A stretch of DNA of 51,043 nt from Bacillota bacterium (GTDB taxonomy: Bacteria; Bacillota; Clostridia; Acetivibrionales; DSM-1351), in contig JAEYTP010000027.1 of NCBI GenBank assembly GCA_023433945.1, positions 1 to 51,043 on the forward strand, in the 5' to 3' direction. The position numbers and the translations under genes are program-made. The notes under the pieces are model-generated. The model searched no databases and was not told where the DNA came from. It worked only from the letters and a program-made list of their open reading frames with translations. This document shows positions 42,062-49,722 of this stretch, one piece after another; position 1 is the stretch's first letter; each line of letters starts with the position of its first letter.

Positions 42062-42994
42062 CTAATCTCTCAATTCTTTTCCGGTAATCTCCAAGAATAC
42101 ATCATTAAGAGAAGGAAGCTCGGAAAATATTCTGGTTATTACAATTTCATTATTGTTTAAGTACTCGAGTAGATTGGTGAGATTATTTTTACCCTTGTTA
42201 TACTTTACAACCAGCAATTTATTCTTATAGCTGACACTGCTGACGTTCGAAAGTTCCTTAATATTGCTGATGTGTTTATCAGATAGAGAACCGATTTCAG
42301 CAGTTATTTTTTCTCCCATACTAATCATAGACCGGAGTTCTTCCTGTGTACCCGAAGCGATTACTCTTCCTTTATCCATAATAGCTATTCTGTCACACAG
42401 TTGTTCTACCTCTTCCATATAATGAGATGTATAGATTATAGTAGCACCCTCTTGGTTTAACTTTTTGATACCATCAAGTATGTTATTTCTACTCTGTGGG
42501 TCAACTGCTACAGTAGGCTCATCAAGAATTATAAGCTTTGGCTTGTGAGCAATTCCACATGCGATATTTAATCTTCTCAATAAACCTCCGCTGAGCTTTT
42601 TGGGATAGAACTTACGGAAATCGTTTAGTGCCACAAAATTAATGGCTTCCTCTACTAGCTGCTTTCTGGTTGCTTTGTCTTCTATATATAATCCACAGAA
42701 GTAATCAATGTTTTCGTATACTGTCAACTCTTCAAAAACAGCAACATCCTGCATTATTATCCCGATGTCCCTCTTGATATCGTAAGCCTCAGGATGCATA
42801 GGTTTTCCAAAGAGCTTTATTTCTCCCTTATCATATTTTAGCAGTGACAATATGCAATTGATTGCTGTTGACTTGCCAGAGCCGTTTGGTCCAAGCAACC
42901 CAAATACTTCTCCTTCTTTTACCTCAAACTCAAGATGGTCCAGTGCAACAAGACTATCATACCTCTTTACTAAATTTTTTACCGATACTAACAT
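42062..42994 (-). CDS. ABC transporter ATP-binding protein
   Basis: A 310-residue ATPase, the first gene of a three-gene exporter operon. Walker A is GLLGPNGSGKSTAINCI, the Q-loop is IGIIMQDVAVFEELTVYEN, the signature is KLSGGLLRRLNIA, Walker B is LIILDEPTVAVDPQSRN and the switch His is in IIYTSHYMEEVEQL. These match drug/sodium/lantibiotic-type ABC-2 exporters (CcmA group). The C-terminal ~80 residues are the usual extra domain. The start ATG 42994 follows AAGGGA at a wide spacing of 11. The divergent neighbour is a NarL-type kinase; a shared palindrome between them suggests that the two-component system controls this exporter. Confidence 0.93.
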   Translation of the reverse strand: MLVSVKNLVKRYDSLVALDHLEFEVKEGEVFGLLGPNGSGKSTAINCILSLLKYDKGEIKLFGKPMHPEAYDIKRDIGIIMQDVAVFEELTVYENIDYFCGLYIEDKATRKQLVEEAINFVALNDFRKFYPKKLSGGLLRRLNIACGIAHKPKLIILDEPTVAVDPQSRNNILDGIKKLNQEGATIIYTSHYMEEVEQLCDRIAIMDKGRVIASGTQEELRSMISMGEKITAEIGSLSDKHISNIKELSNVSSVSYKNKLLVVKYNKGKNNLTNLLEYLNNNEIVITRIFSELPSLNDVFLEITGKELRD

Positions 42995-43121
42995 ATCTTT
43001 TCAATTCCCTTCCTATATAATTTTGACTTGGTTTTTAATTGATAGATGACTAAATACTAATTATCTATATTTATATTTTACGAGATTACCCCATTTGAGT
43101 TAAGTGAGCACAATCAGTATT

Positions 43122-43143
43122 TTATATGACAAATGTCATATAA
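43122..43143. promoter_or_regulatory. Perfect palindrome between the exporter and the two-component system
   Basis: TTATATGAC (43122-43130), AAAT, GTCATATAA (43135-43143): a perfect 9-bp inverted repeat around a 4-base centre. It lies 128 bases before the exporter start and 54 bases before the kinase start. NarL/LuxR-type regulators bind such repeats as dimers; the regulator at 44413 is the likely binder. Confidence 0.65.
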
Positions 43144-43196
43144 ACTGTTAAAATTATAGGTAAAACCATATTCTATTTTTAGATAGAGGTATCAAA

Positions 43197-44261
43197 ATGA
43201 CAGAGCTTCTAGATAAAGTGATAATCTTTGCGATATGTACAGCTGTATTGGCGAATGATTTAGTACTTAGTATAAATGCTGTTACAGTAATAATAGCTAT
43301 TATAGCTAGTGCTGCAATGAGTTATATAGATAATCGAAGCATTCATAGCTATATTTTTGTGGCATATTTATTAGGCTGTATGTATATGCCAGAATTATTG
43401 AGTTACCTACCTCTTATAGCATATGACCTATTCTTCCAAAAAAGTATGTGGCTGACAGCAGTAGCTATAGTTCCAATTATTTCACATAATGATATAGTAA
43501 CAGTTCCTTTTGCTCTTTATATAATAATTCTGGCAATAATTTCGTTACTTTTAAATTATAAGACTATACAAAACAATGCTCTTATAAATAAACACAATAA
43601 ATATGTAGATATCAATACTGAGAATTCACTGTTACTAGAGAAAAAGAATAACGAACTAATAGAAAAGCAGGACTATGAGGTGCGGCTTGCAACTTTAAAT
43701 GAGAGAAATAGAATAGCCCGTGATATTCATGATAATGTAGGGCATCTTTTGTCCCGCTGCTTGCTTCAAATAGGCGCAATGATGGCAATAAACAAGGATA
43801 ACACACAAAAGGAAGCACTGGGCCAAATCAAGGATACCTTGTCGCAAGCGATGGATAGCATTAGAAGCAGTGTTCATAATATCCATGAAGAATCCATTGA
43901 CTTGAGGCAGCAGATTGAATCAATAGTTCAGGAATTCACCTTTTGCAATATTAGTTTGGAGTATGATATGGGTACTAACTTATCGGGCAATATAAAGTAC
44001 TCTTTTATAGCTATTGTTAAAGAGGCTCTATCCAATGTCGTAAAGCATTCAAACGCTAAAAATGTAACTGTATTTGTCAGAGAACACCCAGCTTTTTATC
44101 AACTTGTTATTGATGATGATGGAAGAGTAAAAACTTTTGACCCTGACAATGGCATAGGCTTAAAAAATATACAGGATAGAGTAAACAAACTAAGGGGCAA
44201 TATTACAGTTTCAGCCAATGAGGGTTTCAGATTGTTTATTACTATTCCCAAGCAAGAATAG
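43197..44261 (+). CDS. NarL-type sensor histidine kinase
   Basis: A 354-residue membrane kinase. Residues ~5-120 are almost wholly hydrophobic (five or so helices with very short loops), so the sensor is the membrane part itself, as in intramembrane-sensing kinases such as DesK and LiaS. A short coiled coil follows, then the HisKA_3 dimerisation domain with His178 in RNRIARDIHDNVGHLLSR. The ATPase domain has the N-box IVKEALSNVVKHSNAKN and the G-box DDDGRVKTFDPDNGIGLKN. The start ATG 43197 follows AGAGGT. It is divergent from the exporter operon. The response-regulator gene lies 151 bases downstream, separated by a weak hairpin. Confidence 0.9.
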   Translation: MTELLDKVIIFAICTAVLANDLVLSINAVTVIIAIIASAAMSYIDNRSIHSYIFVAYLLGCMYMPELLSYLPLIAYDLFFQKSMWLTAVAIVPIISHNDIVTVPFALYIIILAIISLLLNYKTIQNNALINKHNKYVDINTENSLLLEKKNNELIEKQDYEVRLATLNERNRIARDIHDNVGHLLSRCLLQIGAMMAINKDNTQKEALGQIKDTLSQAMDSIRSSVHNIHEESIDLRQQIESIVQEFTFCNISLEYDMGTNLSGNIKYSFIAIVKEALSNVVKHSNAKNVTVFVREHPAFYQLVIDDDGRVKTFDPDNGIGLKNIQDRVNKLRGNITVSANEGFRLFITIPKQE

Positions 44262-44275
44262 ATATACTGTAGATA

Positions 44276-44297
44276 CGCTTATTTTTAAGCGCATTTT
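44276..44297 (+). terminator. Weak hairpin between kinase and response regulator
   Basis: CGCTTA (44276-44281), loop TTTT, TAAGCG (44286-44291), followed by CATTTTT. Six base pairs and an interrupted T run suggest partial termination or mRNA processing. Confidence 0.5.
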
Positions 44298-44412
44298 TAT
44301 AGAAAAAAATTTATATTAATTTTTTGCATAAGCAATTAATCGATAGAATAAGTTGAGTTATGCTACACAAAGCAAATAGAATATACTCATTTATACATAT
44401 AGGAGGGGCAGA

Positions 44413-45036
44413 ATGAAGGTTTTAGTGGTGGATGATGACAAGCTGGTGTGTACTTCTCTCAAGACTATACTCGAAGCGGATGGAGAAATACATGTACCTG
44501 AGACAGGAAACGATGGGAATATGGCAATCGACCTATATAGGAAGTACACTCCCGATGTTCTTCTTATGGACATCCGAATGGATAAAATGACAGGGCTTGA
44601 AGCGGCTGAAAAAATATTGACAGAGTTTTCTTTTGCAAAAATTCTTTTTCTCACAACTTTTTTAGATGATGAATATATAGCTAAGGCACTTAGAATTGGT
44701 GCAAAGGGATACATTCTTAAACAGAACTTTGAATGTATTGTACCAGCAATAAAGGCGGTCCTAGCCGGACAAAGAGTATTTGGAGATGAGATTATAGTAA
44801 AGCTACCTCATTTACTTGATGATGACCAGAAACGACCCAATTTTTCACATTTTAACCTGTCTGAAAAGGAAGTAGAGTTGCTCACACTGATAGCTGATGG
44901 CCTTAATAATAAAGAAATATCCGAACAGCTTTTTCTTAGCGAAGGAACAGTGAGAAACTATATAAGTATTTTATTGGAAAAATTATCTCTTAGGGACAGA
45001 ACACAATTGGCAGTTTTCTATTATAAAAACAGGTAA
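44413..45036 (+). CDS. NarL/LuxR-type response regulator
   Basis: A 207-residue regulator. The receiver domain (residues 1-120) has the acidic pocket VVDDDK and phospho-acceptor Asp53 in VLLMDIRMDKMTG, the Thr in ILFLTTFLDDEY, and the Lys in GAKGYILKQNF. The C-terminal LuxR helix-turn-helix is LSEKEVELLTLIADGLNNKE, then LFLSEGTVRNYISILLEKLS. The start ATG 44413 follows AGGAGG. It follows the kinase by 151 bases, in the same direction, so the two are a cognate pair. The palindrome upstream of the kinase and exporter is the expected binding site, so positive control of the exporter operon is inferred. Confidence 0.93.
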   Translation: MKVLVVDDDKLVCTSLKTILEADGEIHVPETGNDGNMAIDLYRKYTPDVLLMDIRMDKMTGLEAAEKILTEFSFAKILFLTTFLDDEYIAKALRIGAKGYILKQNFECIVPAIKAVLAGQRVFGDEIIVKLPHLLDDDQKRPNFSHFNLSEKEVELLTLIADGLNNKEISEQLFLSEGTVRNYISILLEKLSLRDRTQLAVFYYKNR

Positions 45037-45066
45037 AAATTTTGAAAATTTATGCAAAAAATCACG

Positions 45067-45096
45067 TTTACATCTGAGTATTGATTATGCTATATT
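45067..45096 (+). promoter_or_regulatory. Candidate sigma-A promoter of icd
   Basis: TTTACA (45067-45072), 18-base spacer, TATATT (45091-45096); five-of-six matches in both boxes. The leader would be about 68 bases. Confidence 0.5.
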
Positions 45097-45170
45097 AAAG
45101 TATGTGAAAACAATAACAAATTCAGCATTCTATTACTTAACATAAAATTATTTTACAAAGGGGTATTGAT

Positions 45171-46379
45171 ATGGCAAAAATAATAATGAAAACTCCACTT
45201 GTCGAAATGGATGGAGATGAAATGACCAGAGTAATCTGGAAAATGATTAAGGATATATTACTCACTCCTTATATTGATCTAAAGACTGAGTACTATGACC
45301 TTGGTCTAGAATACAGAGACCAGACAGATGATCAGGTAACAACTGATTCAGCTATTGCAACAAAAAAATACGGTGTTGCGGTTAAGTGTGCAACAATTAC
45401 ACCAAATGCCGAAAGAGTAAAGGAATACAACCTCAAGCAGATGTGGAAGAGTCCAAATGGTACAATCAGAGCTATTCTTGACGGCACAGTATTCCGTGCA
45501 CCTATATTAGTTGATAGTATTAAGCCTTTTGTAAAGACTTGGAACAAGCCTATTACTATAGCAAGACATGCATACGGCGACGTTTACAAAGATGTAGAAT
45601 ATCGTGTGCCTGGAGCAGGAAAGGCTGAGATAGTATTTACGGGAGAAAATGGGGAAGAGATGCGCCAGACTATCCATGATTTCGAGGGTGCAGGCGTAAT
45701 ACTCGGCATGCACAACATTGACAAATCAATAGAAAGCTTTGCAAGAGCATGCTTTAACTTTGCACTTGATCAAAAGCAGGACCTCTGGTTTGCTACAAAG
45801 GATACTATTTCAAAGAAATATGACCATACGTTCAAGGATATATTCCAAGAAATTTATGACAAGGAGTATGATGCAAAGTTCAAGGAGGCTGGCATTGAGT
45901 ATTTCTACACTCTTATTGATGATGCTGTTGCACGTGTTGTTAGATCAGAGGGCGGATTTATCTGGGCATGTAAGAACTACGATGGTGATGTAATGTCCGA
46001 TATGGTAGCAACTGCATTCGGAAGCCTTGCAATGATGACATCAGTGCTGGTATCTCCAGAGGGCTTCTATGAATATGAAGCAGCACATGGAACTGTTCAA
46101 AGACATTATTACCAGCATCTTAAGGGACAGGAAACCTCCACAAACTCAATGGCTACTTTGTTTGCCTGGACAGGAGCTCTTAGAAAAAGAGGAGAGCTTG
46201 ACGAAATAAATGAACTTGTTGAGTTTGCTGATAAGCTAGAAAAGGCATCAATCAAGACTATTGAAAATGGTATAATGACAAAGGACCTTGCACTGCTTGC
46301 TGAAATGGATAACATCAAGGTTGTAAACACAGAGCAATTCCTTGTAGAGGTTAAGAACACACTTGATACTATGATATAG
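45171..46379 (+). CDS. icd: NADP-dependent isocitrate dehydrogenase, eukaryotic-type subfamily
   Basis: A 402-residue enzyme that oxidises isocitrate to 2-oxoglutarate. The N-terminus TPLVEMDGDEMTRVIWKMIK and the segments VKCATITPNAERVKEYNLKQ, MWKSPNGTIRAILDGTVFR and GDVMSDMVATAFGSLAMM place it in the homodimeric subfamily that includes eukaryotic cytosolic and mitochondrial NADP enzymes, not the E. coli type. AAHGTVQRHYYQH carries the conserved NADP-binding His and Arg. The start ATG 45171 follows AAAGGGG. No other TCA-cycle genes adjoin it, but a biotin-dependent carboxyltransferase follows at 49723. In fermenters this branch mainly makes glutamate. Confidence 0.95.
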   Translation: MAKIIMKTPLVEMDGDEMTRVIWKMIKDILLTPYIDLKTEYYDLGLEYRDQTDDQVTTDSAIATKKYGVAVKCATITPNAERVKEYNLKQMWKSPNGTIRAILDGTVFRAPILVDSIKPFVKTWNKPITIARHAYGDVYKDVEYRVPGAGKAEIVFTGENGEEMRQTIHDFEGAGVILGMHNIDKSIESFARACFNFALDQKQDLWFATKDTISKKYDHTFKDIFQEIYDKEYDAKFKEAGIEYFYTLIDDAVARVVRSEGGFIWACKNYDGDVMSDMVATAFGSLAMMTSVLVSPEGFYEYEAAHGTVQRHYYQHLKGQETSTNSMATLFAWTGALRKRGELDEINELVEFADKLEKASIKTIENGIMTKDLALLAEMDNIKVVNTEQFLVEVKNTLDTMI

Positions 46380-46395
46380 AGATTATAAGTCATAT

Positions 46396-46436
46396 GGCTG
46401 TTTTAGCAACTATTATGTTGTTAAAACAGCCTTTAC
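46396..46436 (+). terminator. Terminator of icd
   Basis: GGCTGTTTTAGCAAC (46396-46410) pairs with GTTGTTAAAACAGCC (46417-46431) over 15 bp with one G-T; TTTAC follows, so the stem is long but the T run is short. Confidence 0.75.
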
Positions 46437-46454
46437 ATTATCTTCATTAAAATA

Positions 46455-46483
46455 TTGTAGTATCCTATTTACTGTTATATACT
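46455..46483 (+). promoter_or_regulatory. Candidate sigma-A promoter of asnA
   Basis: TTGTAG (46455-46460), 17-base spacer, TATACT (46478-46483), about 28 bases before the ribosome site region of asnA. Confidence 0.6.
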
Positions 46484-46517
46484 AAAAGGGTTAGAAAAAA
46501 GACAAGGGGGTCTTTAA

Positions 46518-47528
46518 ATGAATACATTATATAAACCTGCTGGCTATAAGTCTTTTTTGGATATTAGAGAGACTGAAGTAGCTATCAAAAAGACAAAGGA
46601 TTTTTTTGAAAATGAGTTAGCAAAGGCGCTAAATTTGACCAGAGTATCTGCACCGCTTTTCGTTAAGCCAGATACGGGTCTCAATGATAATTTAAATGGT
46701 GTTGAGAGACCGGTATCCTTTGATGTAAAAGGTATTGGCGGGGATACTGTGGAAGTTGTTCATTCTCTTGCAAAGTGGAAGAGAATGGCCCTAAAGAGAT
46801 ATGGCTTCAGCTTAGGCGAAGGTCTATATACTGATATGAATGCTATCAGAAGAGATGAGGATTTGGATAATCTTCATTCTGTCTATGTCGACCAGTGGGA
46901 CTGGGAAAGAATTATTTCTAAAGATGAAAGAAACTTAGAAACTCTTAAGGATATAGTAAAAAAGATATATGGAGTTTTCAAGAAGACTGAAGACTATCTT
47001 GCATCTCTCTATCCTAAATTGCAAAAGTTCCTTCCAGAAGAAATTTTCTTTATTACAACTCAAGAGCTTGAGGATATGTATCCCGATAAGACGCCAAAAG
47101 AGAGAGAAACTGCGCTTGCCAGAGAGAAAAAGGCATATTTTGTTATGCAGATTGGTGACATACTTAAGTCAGGGCAAAAACATGACGGAAGAGCACCCGA
47201 CTATGATGATTGGGGTCTCAACGGAGACATTGTTTTCTATTATCCTGTTCTGGATCAGGCCTTTGAGGTATCCTCAATGGGTATAAGAGTGGACGAGGAT
47301 TCATTGGTTGCACAGCTCAAAAAGGCTGGATGTGAAGATCGCAAGAACTACAAGTTCCACAAGGATCTTATCAATAAAGAGCTTCCATATACAATAGGTG
47401 GTGGAATTGGCCAATCAAGAATTTGTATGTTCCTTCTTGGAAAGGCTCATATAGGTGAGGTTCAGGCTTCTATTTGGCCAGATGATATGATTGAAGAATG
47501 TACTGAAAATAATATACAGCTGCTTTAA
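46518..47528 (+). CDS. asnA: Aspartate-ammonia ligase (asparagine synthetase A)
   Basis: A 336-residue enzyme that makes asparagine from aspartate, ammonia and ATP. It is built on the class II aminoacyl-tRNA synthetase core and is related to AspRS and AsnRS. Family motifs are LTRVSAPLFVKPDTGLNDNL, RPVSFDVKGIGGDTVEVVHS, AKWKRMALKRYGFSLGEGLY, DMNAIRRDEDLDNLHSVYVD and the C-terminal TIGGGIGQSRICMFLLGKAH (motif 3 with the ATP-binding Arg). The length is that of E. coli AsnA (330). The start ATG 46518 follows AAGGGGG. asnS follows after 131 bases, so the amino acid and its tRNA ligase are encoded side by side, though each has its own promoter. Confidence 0.96.
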   Translation: MNTLYKPAGYKSFLDIRETEVAIKKTKDFFENELAKALNLTRVSAPLFVKPDTGLNDNLNGVERPVSFDVKGIGGDTVEVVHSLAKWKRMALKRYGFSLGEGLYTDMNAIRRDEDLDNLHSVYVDQWDWERIISKDERNLETLKDIVKKIYGVFKKTEDYLASLYPKLQKFLPEEIFFITTQELEDMYPDKTPKERETALAREKKAYFVMQIGDILKSGQKHDGRAPDYDDWGLNGDIVFYYPVLDQAFEVSSMGIRVDEDSLVAQLKKAGCEDRKNYKFHKDLINKELPYTIGGGIGQSRICMFLLGKAHIGEVQASIWPDDMIEECTENNIQLL

Positions 47529-47567
47529 AACAGGAAATAATTACATAGACCTGTTTTAGTTGTATTT
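47526..47567 (+). terminator. Hairpin at the end of asnA
   Basis: TAAAACAGG (47526-47534, starting with the asnA stop codon) pairs with CCTGTTTTA (47550-47558); GTTGTATTTG follows. The T run is poor and overlaps the asnS -35, so it may only attenuate. Confidence 0.5.
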
Positions 47568-47587
47568 GTACGAAAGAGTTGTATAAT
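47560..47587 (+). promoter_or_regulatory. Candidate sigma-A promoter of asnS
   Basis: TTGTAT (47560-47565), 16-base spacer, TATAAT (47582-47587). It starts at the tail of the asnA hairpin. The leader is about 65 bases, too short for a T-box. Confidence 0.6.
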
Positions 47588-47659
47588 AGCCATATAGCTA
47601 GGTAAGGCTTAGAATATTACCTGTTATTGCCAAGAAACGTTAAAAGGAGCACGCGCAAT

Positions 47660-49051
47660 ATGAGTTATCATGATATCAAGAAGTTATACAGAGATCCAAA
47701 GACCTATATTGGTACTATTGTTACAGTACCAGGATGGGTTAGAACAGTTAGAGATTCAAAAACATTTGGTTTTATCGAGCTTAATGATGGAAGCTTTTTC
47801 AAGAACTTGCAAGTAGTATTTGATGATACACTTGAAAATTTCAAAGAAGTGTCAAAGCTTTCTGTTGGTTCTTCAATCCTTGTTGAAGGGGAATTAGTTG
47901 AAACACCAAATGCAAAACAGCCGTTTGAGGTAAAAGCAAAAAGCGTTACAATAGAGAACTTGTGTCCGCCTGACTATCAGTTACAAAAAAAGAGACACTC
48001 TTTTGAGTTTTTGAGAACTATAGCACACTTGAGACCTAGAACAAATACCTTTTCGGCCGTATTCAGAATTAGGTCACTAGCAGCCTTTGCTATTCACAAA
48101 TTCTTTCAGGAGAGAGGGTTTGTTTATGTTCACACTCCTATCATCACAGGAAGTGATTGCGAGGGTGCAGGACAGATGTTTAAGGTTTCTACTTTGGATG
48201 CCATTAATCCACCTAAAACAAAGGACGGAGCGATTGACTATGAGCAGGATTTCTTTGGGAAGGAAACCAGCCTTACTGTTAGTGGACAGCTGACAGGAGA
48301 AGCTTACGCTCTTGCATTCAAGAACATATATACCTTTGGTCCAACCTTTAGAGCTGAGAACTCTAATACTGCTAGGCATGCAGCTGAATTCTGGATGATT
48401 GAACCCGAGATAGCATTTGCTGACCTCAAGGACGATATGATGCTTGCAGAAGATATGCTTAAGTATGTTATTAATTATGTTTTGGAGAATGCTCCCGAAG
48501 AAATGGAGTTTTTCAATAGCTTTGTTGACAAGACCTTATTGGAAAGACTTAACAATATTGTTAACTCAGACTTCGGACATGTAACATATACCGAAGCTAT
48601 CGAAATTCTTCAAAAGAATAAGGACAAATTTGAGTATCCTGTTGAGTGGGGCTGTGACTTGCAGACAGAACATGAACGCTTCTTGACTGAACAGATTTAC
48701 AAGAAGCCGGTTTTTGTTACTGATTATCCAAAAGAAATAAAAGCCTTCTATATGAGGGTAAATGACGACAACAAGACTGTTTCAGCAATGGATTTACTTG
48801 TTCCTGGTGTTGGAGAGATTATAGGTGGAAGCCAGAGAGAAGAGAGAATTGACATACTTGAAGCTAGAATGGCTGAAATGGGTCTTAACAAAGAGGACTA
48901 TTGGTGGTATCTAGAGCTCAGAAAGTACGGGGGAACAAAGCATGCAGGCTTTGGTCTAGGGTTCGAAAGAGCAATAATGTACCTGACAGGTATCAGCAAT
49001 ATCAGAGACGTAATTCCATTCCCAAGAACTACAGGATCTTGTGATTTTTAA
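47660..49051 (+). CDS. asnS: Asparagine-tRNA ligase
   Basis: A 463-residue class II synthetase that charges tRNA-Asn. The N-terminal OB-fold anticodon-binding domain begins VTVPGWVRTVRDSKTFGFIE; the catalytic domain has motif 1 around FFQERGFVYVHTPIITGSDC, motif 2 with TFGPTFRAENSNTARHAAEF, and motif 3 with GFGLGFERAIMYLTGISNIR, ending VIPFPRTTG. Residue patterns such as GSDCEGAGQMF and EFWMIEPEIAF mark AsnRS rather than AspRS. The start ATG 47660 follows AAAGGAGC; an upstream reading of 11 residues lacks conservation. Having its own promoter next to asnA suggests coordinated but separable expression. Confidence 0.96.
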   Translation: MSYHDIKKLYRDPKTYIGTIVTVPGWVRTVRDSKTFGFIELNDGSFFKNLQVVFDDTLENFKEVSKLSVGSSILVEGELVETPNAKQPFEVKAKSVTIENLCPPDYQLQKKRHSFEFLRTIAHLRPRTNTFSAVFRIRSLAAFAIHKFFQERGFVYVHTPIITGSDCEGAGQMFKVSTLDAINPPKTKDGAIDYEQDFFGKETSLTVSGQLTGEAYALAFKNIYTFGPTFRAENSNTARHAAEFWMIEPEIAFADLKDDMMLAEDMLKYVINYVLENAPEEMEFFNSFVDKTLLERLNNIVNSDFGHVTYTEAIEILQKNKDKFEYPVEWGCDLQTEHERFLTEQIYKKPVFVTDYPKEIKAFYMRVNDDNKTVSAMDLLVPGVGEIIGGSQREERIDILEARMAEMGLNKEDYWWYLELRKYGGTKHAGFGLGFERAIMYLTGISNIRDVIPFPRTTGSCDF

Positions 49052-49133
49052 TGGAGTCATATACAACAATAGAGCCATTTAAATAGAGCTATTTATTCAT
49101 GTGGACCTCTATTAGCTAAACATAAAATATTTT

Positions 49134-49178
49134 AAGTCGTTGCAAGTAATTTTACTTTGCAGCGACTTTTTTGTTTTT
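49134..49178 (+). terminator. Terminator of asnS
   Basis: AAGTCGTTGCAA (49134-49145) pairs with TTGCAGCGACTT (49157-49168) over 12 bp with one G-T; CTTTTTTGTTTTTT closes it. Confidence 0.9.
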
Positions 49179-49179
49179 T

Positions 49180-49235
49180 ATTTATATAGTGACACTTTAT
49201 TTTTTATATACATTATATATAGTGACATTTTAATT
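49180..49235 (+). repeat. Two-copy direct repeat after asnS
   Basis: ATATAGTGACACTTTA (about 49184-49199) and ATATAGTGACATTTTA (about 49217-49232) are 33 bases apart with one mismatch; both lie in a TA-rich context. Confidence 0.65.
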
Positions 49236-49273
49236 TATATATTAAGTATAAACGATTTTATATTTATATTTAA

Positions 49274-49302
49274 TTGACTTACATTATTAGCATTATTATA
49301 AT
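49274..49302 (+). promoter_or_regulatory. Strong sigma-A promoter not followed directly by a gene
   Basis: TTGACT (49274-49279), exactly 17 bases, TATAAT (49297-49302): five-of-six -35 and a perfect -10. The nearest coding start is more than 400 bases away, so it drives a long leader or a non-coding RNA. Confidence 0.65.
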
Positions 49303-49308
49303 AATAGC

Positions 49309-49430
49309 TGAGTAATATTTTCTAATAATTATAGATTTTATCAAATTTCGGTTGAACGATTATATCGTTTTCAAGGATTTTCAGCTTCTAGGGTGGGAAG
49401 CTCGCTAGGTGAGTTTTCTACTTTTTTTAT
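49309..49430 (+). ncRNA. Candidate structured leader or small RNA
   Basis: Downstream of the promoter above, the sequence can fold into TTGA-ACGAT/ATCGT-TTTCAA (about 49352-49374) with a small bulge, then AGCTTC/GAAGCT (49383-49402 region) with loop TAGGGTGG, then a T run of seven at about 49422-49428 that could end a ~120-base RNA. TTTTCTAC (49414-49421) can also pair with GTAGAAAA (49450-49457), an alternative that would sequester the segment before the T run. I recognise no known RNA family. The boundaries are estimates. Confidence 0.4.
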
Positions 49431-49556
49431 CTAAAAATGATTTATACAAGTAGAAAATAGGTGGGTATAAAAACTTTAAATTGCGAGTATATGAGACAAA
49501 ACTCGAGTTAAACTTAGATAAATAGGCGTATTTTGATGTAATCGTCTTTTACGGGT

Positions 49557-49585
49557 TTGAAATGGCTAAAATGCTGTTATACAAT
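49557..49585 (+). promoter_or_regulatory. Sigma-A promoter of the carboxyltransferase gene
   Basis: TTGAAA (49557-49562), 17-base spacer, TACAAT (49580-49585), five-of-six in both boxes; the leader to GTG 49723 is about 130 bases. Confidence 0.6.
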
Positions 49586-49722
49586 ATAATTGGTGAAAAT
49601 TGCCGAAAAATGTTGAAAATAGTACTATAATTACCATAAGTGTTATTTTAAAGTATTATTCAAAGTTATTATTCCCAATTTTTATAAGAAACAAAAAATA
49701 CATAAAGAAGGAAGTGAGCTAT

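Larger units (their letters stand above)
49052..49722. other. 671-base intergenic region with two promoters and a structured segment
   Basis: Contents in order: asnS terminator (49134-49178), a two-copy direct repeat (49180-49235), a near-consensus promoter (49274-49302), a hairpin-rich segment (about 49309-49460), a second promoter (49557-49585), and the ribosome site of the last gene. No ORF with a ribosome site was found inside. It is the longest gene-free stretch in the window. Confidence 0.7.

Noticed and set aside
49388..49402. AGGGTGG resembling the T-box antiterminator core
   Set aside because: The following bases do not give the AGGGTGGNACCGCG consensus, no specifier-loop or tRNA-acceptor-binding bulge was found, and the downstream gene is not an amino-acid gene.
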